DNA from: HXMU1428-3 sp965215715
Lineage (GTDB): Bacteria > Pseudomonadota > Alphaproteobacteria > Rhizobiales > HXMU1428-3
Length of the DNA stretch: 64,000 nt
Direction of reading: 5' to 3'
Assembly (NCBI GenBank): GCA_965215715.1
Contig: OZ244129.1
Location: forward strand, 434,001-498,000
The notes under the pieces were generated by a model. The model saw nothing but the letters and a program-made list of their open reading frames with translations. It searched no databases and was not told where the DNA came from. The translations under genes and the position numbers were made by a program. Every line of letters starts with the position of its first letter. The first letter of the stretch is position 1. Positions 35,032 to 42,382 of this stretch are shown here, piece after piece.

Positions 35032-38000
35032 ATGAGGAACTTTCCTTTTTCGTTTAAAGGATTTTCTTTTTGGTTCGCAGTCATTGCGATGTTCGTTTCT
35101 TTTTTGCTGGCAGGGTTTTGTTTTTTTCCTTCCCCAAGTAGAGCCCAGCCTTTAAACGAGGCGGCATTGAACCAAGCTTTGCATTCCATCGTTCAGCGCT
35201 ATGGAGTGCAAAGCTTGGTCCCGGCAACAGGGCATATCAAGCCAGTTGATGATGATTTGTTTCAGCTTGGCAAAGAGCTGTTTTTTAGCAAAACTTTGAG
35301 CGGCAATTTTGATGTGGCGTGTGCTTCTTGCCATCACCCTTTGTTGGCGGGGGGAGATAAGTTAAGTTTGCCGGTGGGGGAAAGCGCTTATGAGCCGGAT
35401 CTGTTAGGGCCTGGCCGGTGGCATAATTGGGCAAAATCGAAAGACCCGCGCAGTTATGGTGGGCCGAATGTGCCGCGCCATTCCCAGACCACATTTAACA
35501 CCGCGCTTTACAACAACACCATGTTTTATGATGGGCGGATTTTTCGCCTGTTTGCCCAAGATGGTAAATCGCCAGCCGGGCAAAGCGGTTTTCGCACGCC
35601 TGACAGTCAGTTATGGCAAGCTGATCCGCTAGCAGGTGCCTCTTTGTTGGCCGCTCAAGCACGATTTCCGGTTGTCTCTGCCCATGAAATGCTTGGGTTT
35701 GGGTTTGAGAAATCTGAAAGCCATGCCAAGGCGCGAGACTTGCTAACGGAACGCCTGCGGGCAAGCAAGGATGAAAAGGGACGCAACAATTGGTTGGGGC
35801 TTTTCCAGCGCGCTTTTAAAAAACAGCAAGCATCTGTAAATGAAGTGATCATTTTTGAGAACATTCAAGAGGCGATTGCCGCTTATGAACGCTCGCAAAC
35901 TTTCATTGACAATGATTGGTATGGTTTTGTGAAAGGTGAGCAAGACCGTTTGAGTTTGCAACAAAAAAGAGGGGCGGTGTTATTCTTTAAATCGGCAAAA
36001 GAGGGCGGTGCTGGGTGTGTGAATTGTCATAAGCCACCTATTTTTACGGATGAGAAGTTTCATAATATTGCCATTCCCCAATTTGGGCGGGGCATTCTGG
36101 CAGGCGGTGAAGATTTTGGTCGCCGCGGGGTTAGCCAGGAGGATAAAGACCGTTATGGGTTTAGGACCCCTTCTTTGCTAAATAGCGCACGGACCATGCC
36201 TTATGGGCACACAGGTGCCTTTTTGGATTTAAAAAGCATTATCAAACATCACCTTTCTCCTGAAGACTCGCTAGAGGCGTTTGACTTTACTTTTGCCAAA
36301 AATGAGCAGCTTAAGCATGCTTCCAAGCTTTATGCGAATGCTAAGCCCTTAAGCTTTGAAGCGCTCAAGGACCTTAAGGCAAAGCAAAAGACCCAGACCA
36401 GTCTGTTGCCTGCAAACCTCAAGCTATCAGACGAGCAAATCGCGGCCCTAGAGGCCTTTTTGCAAAGCTTGACTGACCCGTGTCTTGATGATCCGCACTG
36501 TTTGCAGAAATGGATTCCTGATGCGAGAACGGCCAGTCCTGATGAGCATCGCTTATTAGCAAAGTTTTCAAAGGGTGAGGGCAAGGGGCCGCCATCTCCT
36601 TTGCGGCCTTTGGAACGTGTGATTGCCAAAGATGTACCTGTTCGTGATGAGCTAAAGCAGGTGGAGGCAAGCTATACTATTCGCACAGCTTGCCAGGCAA
36701 AAAAGATGACTGAGAATAAAGGGGGCTTTTCGTTTGATGAGATTGCCAATGAAGCTGGTTTGAAAGCAAAGCATAAAGTTTCTTGGGATCATTACACATT
36801 GAAAACGGCGCAACGGGTGATCTTTACTGGCGGGGTTGCCGCTGGCGATCTGGATGGGGATTGTTGGCCTGATATTTATTACCCCAATGGGGATGCCAGC
36901 ATTGATGCGATCTTTCGCAATAAAAAGGATGGAACTTTTTATAATGTATCGCGCGCCTGGGGGATCAAAAAGCGGGATCTTTCAAATGGAGCGGCCATTG
37001 CTGATATTGATGGGGATGGTGATATGGATATTATCACCACGTCTATCTTGCATAAAATTTTGCCTTCGGTGGTCAGTGCGCAAGAAGGGAAAAAGCAAGG
37101 CCAGGCCCCAACGATTTATTTGAAGCAAACGGGCAAAAAATTTGACGTTGCGACGAACACGAACATGAACATAGCGCTAACTGGTTGGTCGGTGGCGTTT
37201 GCTGATTATGATGGGGATGGTGATTTGGATGCACTGACAACCCATTGGCGGGGCCCGGGCCTTGGTGGGGAGCAGACCAATCATTTATGGAAAAATAACA
37301 GTGAGAACGGCAAGCTTTCTTTTGCCAAAGCGGATGAAGAGGCTGGCCTTCTTGGGATGACGGGGAAGTCAGACTTTACCTTTACGGGGTCTTTTGCTGA
37401 CATCAACAATGATGGGTTTCCAGATATTTTGATGGTGGCGGACTTTGAAGAAACACAAGTTTACATGAACAATGGGGATGGCACGTTTGAAAAGGTGACC
37501 GATCAAAGCCAAATTCACGATAAAAATGGCATGGGGGCAGCTGTTGGTGATTTTGATAATGATGGTGATCTTGATTGGTTTGTTTCCAGTGTGTGGGACC
37601 CTAACGGCGTGGCTGAGGGTTCATGGGGCACAAATGGCAACAGGCTTTACCGCAATGATAATGGGCGCTTTGTGGATGTGACTGACAAGGCTGGTGTTGC
37701 TAAAGGCTTTTGGGGCTGGGGGTCTTGCTTTGCAGACTTTAACAATGATAGCCAGCCGGACTTGTTTCAGGTCAATGGGTTTTATCTGCATCCAGCTATG
37801 GCCAAGCATTTGGGCGGTGCGCCTGTTTACATGAAGCTGAAACGGTCTATGCAGGAATTTGAGCGCACGCCAAGCCGTCTTTATATCTCTTCAGGGGATG
37901 GAACGTTTCTGGATAGGGCTGAAAACTGGGGGATTACCGATACCAAATCTGGCCGGGGGGCTTTGTGTTTTGATTATGACCGGGATGGTGATGTAGATAT

Positions 38001-38361
38001 TTTGGTGAGCAATCATCAAGACCGGTTGTTGCTTTATAAAAATAATGCGCGCTCGGTTGACAATACAAACTTTTTAAATGTTTCGCTCAAAGGGCTTGGT
38101 AAAAACACAAAGGCGGTTGGCGCAAAAATTTATGTGCGGGCCAATGGTGTCACGCAAATGCAAGAGATAAGAGCAGGTGGGCGGTTTCTTTCAAGCGCTC
38201 CTTTAGAGGCGCATTTTGGCATTGGGGCGGCCAAGCAGATTGATGAAATCAAGATTGTGTGGCCCAAGCCTCATTATAATTTTAGTGTGATCAAAAATAT
38301 ACCGGCGAATAAGTTCATCTCCATTTCCCAAGACTTAGGAAATGAAATGAGTGCGAAATGA
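35032..38361 (+). CDS. fusion of di-haem peroxidase (MauG/CcpA type), FG-GAP propeller and UnbV/ASPIC domain
   Basis: 1109 residues from the ATG at 35032 (AGGGGAG upstream). Signal or anchor WFAVIAMFVSFLLAGFCF. Residues about 40-490 are a di-haem cytochrome c peroxidase/MauG module with two c-haem motifs, CASCH (C97, C100, H101) and CVNCH (C329, C332, H333), and the family block FRTPSLLNSARTMPYGHTGAF. Residues about 600-1000 are seven FG-GAP/VCBS calcium-loop repeats (DLDGDCWPD, DIDGDGDMD, DYDGDGDLD, DINNDGFPD, DFDNDGDLD, DFNNDSQPD, DYDRDGDVD). The last 100 residues are UnbV/ASPIC-like (EIRAGGRFLSS, EAHFGIGAA, IKIVWP). No frameshift or repeat joins the parts. Probably a periplasmic redox enzyme working with the quinoprotein block; substrate unknown. 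Confidence 0.9.
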   Translation: MRNFPFSFKGFSFWFAVIAMFVSFLLAGFCFFPSPSRAQPLNEAALNQALHSIVQRYGVQSLVPATGHIKPVDDDLFQLGKELFFSKTLSGNFDVACASCHHPLLAGGDKLSLPVGESAYEPDLLGPGRWHNWAKSKDPRSYGGPNVPRHSQTTFNTALYNNTMFYDGRIFRLFAQDGKSPAGQSGFRTPDSQLWQADPLAGASLLAAQARFPVVSAHEMLGFGFEKSESHAKARDLLTERLRASKDEKGRNNWLGLFQRAFKKQQASVNEVIIFENIQEAIAAYERSQTFIDNDWYGFVKGEQDRLSLQQKRGAVLFFKSAKEGGAGCVNCHKPPIFTDEKFHNIAIPQFGRGILAGGEDFGRRGVSQEDKDRYGFRTPSLLNSARTMPYGHTGAFLDLKSIIKHHLSPEDSLEAFDFTFAKNEQLKHASKLYANAKPLSFEALKDLKAKQKTQTSLLPANLKLSDEQIAALEAFLQSLTDPCLDDPHCLQKWIPDARTASPDEHRLLAKFSKGEGKGPPSPLRPLERVIAKDVPVRDELKQVEASYTIRTACQAKKMTENKGGFSFDEIANEAGLKAKHKVSWDHYTLKTAQRVIFTGGVAAGDLDGDCWPDIYYPNGDASIDAIFRNKKDGTFYNVSRAWGIKKRDLSNGAAIADIDGDGDMDIITTSILHKILPSVVSAQEGKKQGQAPTIYLKQTGKKFDVATNTNMNIALTGWSVAFADYDGDGDLDALTTHWRGPGLGGEQTNHLWKNNSENGKLSFAKADEEAGLLGMTGKSDFTFTGSFADINNDGFPDILMVADFEETQVYMNNGDGTFEKVTDQSQIHDKNGMGAAVGDFDNDGDLDWFVSSVWDPNGVAEGSWGTNGNRLYRNDNGRFVDVTDKAGVAKGFWGWGSCFADFNNDSQPDLFQVNGFYLHPAMAKHLGGAPVYMKLKRSMQEFERTPSRLYISSGDGTFLDRAENWGITDTKSGRGALCFDYDRDGDVDILVSNHQDRLLLYKNNARSVDNTNFLNVSLKGLGKNTKAVGAKIYVRANGVTQMQEIRAGGRFLSSAPLEAHFGIGAAKQIDEIKIVWPKPHYNFSVIKNIPANKFISISQDLGNEMSAK

Positions 38362-38383
38362 GGTCGGCTCGATTTGGCAAACC

Positions 38384-39181
38384 TTATTTATCAACCCGGC
38401 CCATCATTCTCATTTTTGAGGCGATCTTGGTGCGCTCGGTGACCTCTTGGCCTTGGCGGAAAGAGCGTGCGACATAATCAATATGATCATATGCATTTTG
38501 TTTTGCGGTTTTGGGGTCGCGGGCGAAAATAGCTTCGGCAATACCGTGATGTTGTTCAAGCAAAGCCTCAGCTGAATTTTCCACTGTGTGCAAATAGTCT
38601 CGATTGTAAAAAACCGTTCTTTGAGACAGGTCATAAATGGAGGTCATCATATGGATGAGTGTGGTGTTGTGACTGGCACCAACAACGGCTGAGTGAAAAT
38701 CAATGTCAGCTTTTCGGGCCGCTTTGCGATCACCGCTTTCATGAGCTTGGTCCATTTCGATGAGCACTTCCTGGATCACTTCACGGTCAATTTGCGTCAT
38801 GCGCTCAGCGGCCAGTTCAGCGGCGAAACCTTCTTGTTCGCGCCGGTATTCTAAATAATCGAAAAAAGCACCAGTGTGGCGAGAGTATAGGTTGCTCAAG
38901 GCTGGTGACATGGCATTGCCAACAAGCGGGCCAACGAAGGTGCCGTCTCCGTGTTTGACGACAATCAGATCATCGCATTCTAGCCGTTTTAACGCTTCGC
39001 GTAATTTTGGACGAGATACCTTTAAAACCTCTGCGAGTTCGCGTTCTGAGGGCAATTTGTGCCCTTCTTTTAACACGCCAGAGACAATCATGGTTTCAAT
39101 TTGACCAACGACTTCATCAACAACTGATCCATGGTCTATTGGGTCAAATACGGCTTTTCCATCGGACAATGGCTTCTCCAT
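38384..39181 (-). CDS. FadR-subfamily GntR transcriptional regulator
   Basis: 265 residues. N-terminal winged helix-turn-helix (GHKLPSERELAEVLKVSRPKLREALKRLE in parts: PSERELAE, SRPKLREAL) and a C-terminal all-helical FCD effector domain (DIDFHSAVVGASHN with metal-binding His/Asp). Such regulators respond to carboxylic acids. It is divergent from an FMN-dependent 2-hydroxyacid dehydrogenase gene, the arrangement of lldR and lldD, so it probably controls that gene and itself. A 17-bp palindrome at 39532-39548 is a candidate operator. Confidence 0.92.
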   Translation of the reverse strand: MEKPLSDGKAVFDPIDHGSVVDEVVGQIETMIVSGVLKEGHKLPSERELAEVLKVSRPKLREALKRLECDDLIVVKHGDGTFVGPLVGNAMSPALSNLYSRHTGAFFDYLEYRREQEGFAAELAAERMTQIDREVIQEVLIEMDQAHESGDRKAARKADIDFHSAVVGASHNTTLIHMMTSIYDLSQRTVFYNRDYLHTVENSAEALLEQHHGIAEAIFARDPKTAKQNAYDHIDYVARSFRQGQEVTERTKIASKMRMMGRVDK

Positions 39182-39661
39182 TCATACCACTTGAGCGGGC
39201 AAGGTTTTCAGACTTTACCTTTTGGCCTGGCGGGTGGTTTAGTAAGTTTAGGTCTTCTTATCAATATAATTTATAAAACATCAAATTTTTTTTTTGATCA
39301 AGCTGGAAGGCTTTTAGCAAATATTTTCCGTTCGTTATATGTCTGTTTAAGTGCCTGTGTGGGCATAAATATAATTGGATACTTAATCTATAGGCGTGAA
39401 AAGCGCAACTTTTGGCCTGTATAGAGGCTTTCTTATCGGTTTCTTGGTTTAGAAGCTTTCTGTTTTAAAAACATATGCAATTTCAATTGTTTCATTGACT
39501 ATTTTAGGCATATACAGCGCACTAATTTAGTGGTAAAGTTTATTTACCCTAGAGTAAGATTGTGACGTCTATCACTAATCGTATGATGAATTATCAATGA
39601 GATTGAATTTTTCATTATCTTTAGGTGTGTTTTGTTGGTAATGGGGGAAAGGTTGTTAGGG
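39182..39661. other. 480-bp divergent promoter region
   Basis: Lies between the FadR-type regulator and the hydroxyacid dehydrogenase. Open frames here are not supported by ribosome sites. It contains a T/A-rich stretch near 39280 and the palindrome listed separately at 39532-39548. Confidence 0.6.
39532..39548. promoter_or_regulatory. candidate GntR/FadR operator palindrome
   Basis: Perfect 6-5-6 inverted repeat GGTAAA-GTTTA-TTTACC, 114 bp upstream of the hydroxyacid dehydrogenase start. Its size fits a winged-helix dimer of the adjacent FadR-type regulator. The half-site TTTACC also occurs in the PQQ dehydrogenase promoter at 31760 and 31788. Confidence 0.45.
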
Positions 39662-40807
39662 ATGAGGCTGAGGAATTGCCATAATTTTCATGATTTTCGG
39701 GCACTTGCGGAACAAAAACTGCCCGGGCCAATTTTTGATTATATTGATGGCGGGGCTGATGATGAGGTTACTCATCGTCAAAATACGGACAGTTTTAACA
39801 GTTGTGACCTTATTCCCAGCATTCTTCGAGACGTAAAAGAGGTTGACCTTAGTGTCTGCGTGATGGGGCAAAAGCTTGATTTGCCGATCTATTGTTCGCC
39901 GACAGCTTTGCAGCGGCTTTTCCATAAAGATGGTGAGCGTGCCGTGGCAGCAGCTGCGGCTAAATATGGGACGATGTTTGGTGTTTCTTCGCTTGGAACG
40001 GTGAGCCTTGAGGAGTTGCGCGCAAAATATAAAAATCCACAATGCTATCAATTTTACTTTCATAAAGACAGGGACCTCAATAGGGCCATGCTGGAGCGGG
40101 CGAAGGAGGCCGGCGTTGAGGTTTTGATGTTAACTGTTGATAGTATTACTGGGGGTAATCGAGAGCGTGATTTGCGCACCGGTTTTTCCATTCCTTTTCG
40201 ACTGACAATGTCGGGGATGTATGAGTTTGTACGCAAACCGGCTTGGGGCATGGGGTATGTGATGAGTGAAGGGTTCACCCTGCCTCAGCTGAACAAACAT
40301 ATCAAAATGAATGGCAGCCCGATGTCAATAGCGCGTTATTTTACTGAGATGCTTGATCAATCTATGAATTGGGATGATGTGGCTGAACTTGTTGAGTTAT
40401 GGGATGGGCAGTTTTGTCTTAAAGGGGTGATGTCTAGCCAGGATGCCAAAAAAGCGGCTGATATTGGGTGTACGGGTGTGATTGTTTCAAATCATGGCGG
40501 GCGCCAATTGGATGGTTCGCGCGCGCCTTTTGACCAGTTGGCAGAGATTGTTGATGCGGTTGGCGATGAGATTGATGTTATTATGGATAGCGGCATTCAA
40601 CGTGGGACACATGTTTTAAAAGCGCTTTCTTTGGGCGCCAAGGCTGTTGGAGGCGGGCGTTTTTATCTCTATGCTCTGGCAGCTGCAGGGCAAGCAGGTG
40701 TAGAGCGCGCCTTAGAGCTTATGCAGGCTGAAATTGAGCGCGATATGAAGCTGATGGGTGTGTCTTCAATCTCAGAATTGAGCCGTGCAAACTTGCGCTT
40801 TAGATAG
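39662..40807 (+). CDS. lldD: FMN-dependent alpha-hydroxy-acid dehydrogenase (LldD family)
   Basis: 381 residues from the ATG at 39662, with GGGGGAAAGG upstream; ATGs at 39632 and 39641 lack ribosome sites. Flavin TIM barrel: PGPIFDYIDGGADDE, SPTALQRLFHKDGE, VDSITGGNRERD, and the C-terminal active site VSNHGGRQLDGSRAPFD with catalytic His. LldD-like enzymes oxidise L-lactate or related 2-hydroxyacids and pass electrons to the quinone pool. Substrate not certain; glycolate or mandelate-like acids are alternatives. Divergent FadR-type regulator supports 2-hydroxyacid induction. Confidence 0.9.
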   Translation: MRLRNCHNFHDFRALAEQKLPGPIFDYIDGGADDEVTHRQNTDSFNSCDLIPSILRDVKEVDLSVCVMGQKLDLPIYCSPTALQRLFHKDGERAVAAAAAKYGTMFGVSSLGTVSLEELRAKYKNPQCYQFYFHKDRDLNRAMLERAKEAGVEVLMLTVDSITGGNRERDLRTGFSIPFRLTMSGMYEFVRKPAWGMGYVMSEGFTLPQLNKHIKMNGSPMSIARYFTEMLDQSMNWDDVAELVELWDGQFCLKGVMSSQDAKKAADIGCTGVIVSNHGGRQLDGSRAPFDQLAEIVDAVGDEIDVIMDSGIQRGTHVLKALSLGAKAVGGGRFYLYALAAAGQAGVERALELMQAEIERDMKLMGVSSISELSRANLRFR

Positions 40808-40830
40808 CCTATTCCAGGCTATCTATTTCT
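40801..40830 (+). terminator. intrinsic terminator after the hydroxyacid dehydrogenase gene
   Basis: Ten-base arms TAGATAGCCT (40801-40810) and AGGCTATCTA (40816-40825), 5-nt loop, then TTTCT. The stem includes the stop codon (40805-40807). It separates this gene from the convergent tRNA-Asn. Confidence 0.75.
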
Positions 40831-40853
40831 CACTTTTAAATTTGAAAGAGAAG

Positions 40854-40929
40854 TGGCTCCCCAGGCCGGACTCGAACCAGCGACCGAACGGTTAACAGCC
40901 GTTTGCTCTACCAACTGAGCTACTGGGGA
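40854..40929 (-). tRNA. tRNA-Asn (GTT)
   Basis: 76 nt with encoded CCA. Acceptor arms TCCCCAG and CTGGGGA, discriminator G, D-arm AGCTCAGTTGGTAGAGC, anticodon loop CTGTTAACC with anticodon GTT, and T-arm GCTGGTTCGAGTCCGGC. All stems pair. Confidence 0.97.
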
Positions 40930-41133
40930 ACAGGTCTTCCTATGAACAGCAAGATGAACAATTTGTTCCCTTTTTTTCATAGGAATGTCTTGAAGCGACC
41001 CTTTTACAAAGCTTTTTATGATTTGCCAAGAGGGGAAATGCAAAAAAAACCATATATCTTGGCAGTGTTGTTTCATAACTCCTTTGAAGTCTCTTAACCT
41101 TTGGGATTTTGACTTAGTGGAGGGGGAAGAAAT

Positions 41134-41207
41134 TGGAGGCCACACCCGGAATCGAACCGGGGTACACGGATTTGCAATCCGCTGCGTCACCACTCCGCCA
41201 TGTGGCC
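41134..41207 (-). tRNA. tRNA-Cys (GCA)
   Basis: 74 nt with encoded CCA. Acceptor arms GGCCACA and TGTGGCC, discriminator T, anticodon loop ATTGCAAAT with anticodon GCA between GCGG/CCGT stems, and T-arm CCCGGTTCGATTCCGGG. It lies 205 bp from tRNA-Asn on the same strand. Confidence 0.97.
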
Positions 41208-41419
41208 TTATCTCATTGAAGAGTGAAAGGCACACCTAATCCTTTTGTGACCGGTTTTGTCAATGATTTTTTAGCCCTTTTGGTGTGAATTTTTCCGTGC
41301 GTGGGCAAATGTCGCCTTTTCTTGCAACTGGCCATCAGTTACTTTATGTCCTAAATTTATAAATGAGTCGTTTGTTTGGAAGCAGATCCGTTCATCAAAC
41401 GTTATTTAATGAGGGTGTT

Positions 41420-42091
41420 ATGGCCGATTATGCAGCTCTAAGACGCAATATGGTGGATTGCCAATTGCGCCCTAATGAGATTACAGATTTACGTATTTTA
41501 AGCGCGATGGACCAGATTCCCAGAGAGGCGTTTGTTCCAGATCATTTGCAATCACTTGCTTATGCGGATCGGGAAGTTGAATTGGTTGGGCGTCATGAAA
41601 GCCGGGGACCGCGTTTTATGGTCTCGCCTTTGACCTTGGCTAAATTGGTGCAAATGGCAGACCTTAAACGGGATGACTTTGTTTTGGATGTTGGCTGTTT
41701 ATCTGGTTATTCTTCAGCTGTTTTGGCCCATTTAGCAGGCTCTGTTGTGGCGGTTGAAGCTGTGCCAGAATTTGTTAAGCAAGCTTCCCAAACGTTAACT
41801 GATTTGCAGATCATGAATGTGGCTGTTGTTGAAGGGGGCTTGGTGCAAGGTCAAGCGGGGCAGGGGCCTTATGATGTGATCTTGATTAATGGTGCCGTTG
41901 AAACGGTTTCCAAAGAGCTGATAGAGCAGCTTAAAGATGGTGGCAGGTTGGTAACTGTGGTTATTGAAGAAGGTTTTGGGCGCGCAACTTGTTTTATTCG
42001 CACTGGCGGTGTTGTCTCGAACGCGACACATGGCGATTTATCTGCCCCTTTATTGGCTGAATTTGCTGCTATTGAAGAATTTGCACTGTAA
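41420..42091 (+). CDS. protein-L-isoaspartate O-methyltransferase family protein
   Basis: 223 residues from the ATG at 41420 (GAGGG 6 nt upstream); the ATG at 41363 would add an unlikely leader. N-terminus MADYAALRRNMVDCQLRPN is typical of the alphaproteobacterial Pcm-like family. The SAM-binding site is VLDVGCLSGYSSAVLAHLA followed by VVAVEAVPE. These proteins repair isoaspartyl residues, though this subgroup has not been tested widely. The gene is often next to tolC in Rhizobiales, but here tolC is 33 kb away. Confidence 0.88.
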   Translation: MADYAALRRNMVDCQLRPNEITDLRILSAMDQIPREAFVPDHLQSLAYADREVELVGRHESRGPRFMVSPLTLAKLVQMADLKRDDFVLDVGCLSGYSSAVLAHLAGSVVAVEAVPEFVKQASQTLTDLQIMNVAVVEGGLVQGQAGQGPYDVILINGAVETVSKELIEQLKDGGRLVTVVIEEGFGRATCFIRTGGVVSNATHGDLSAPLLAEFAAIEEFAL

Positions 42092-42382
42092 ATAGTGCTC
42101 AAACTGCAATTTGGTGTGAAATTTGGGGACTTTTGGCCACAAAGATCATTTTTTGGTCTCGTTTTATTGTAAAACCTGGTTTGGACACTTAATTAACAAA
42201 AAATAAGCTTAAGTCCATTTTGGACGGTTTTGCATCTTGGTTTGGCTATTTTTATGGTTACCGGATGGCTTCGTGTCTAAATATTAAATAAGAATCGGCG
42301 TGAATTTTAGGTTCACTTTAAGCTAAAAACTATATAGAAAATAATGGCTTTAAGTTATTTTCTTCAAGAGGTTTGTTAAAGA

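Noticed and set aside
40930..41133. Third tRNA or genomic-island attachment site near the tRNA genes
   Set aside because: The 204-bp gap has no cloverleaf, and no direct repeat of the tRNA 3' ends was found downstream.
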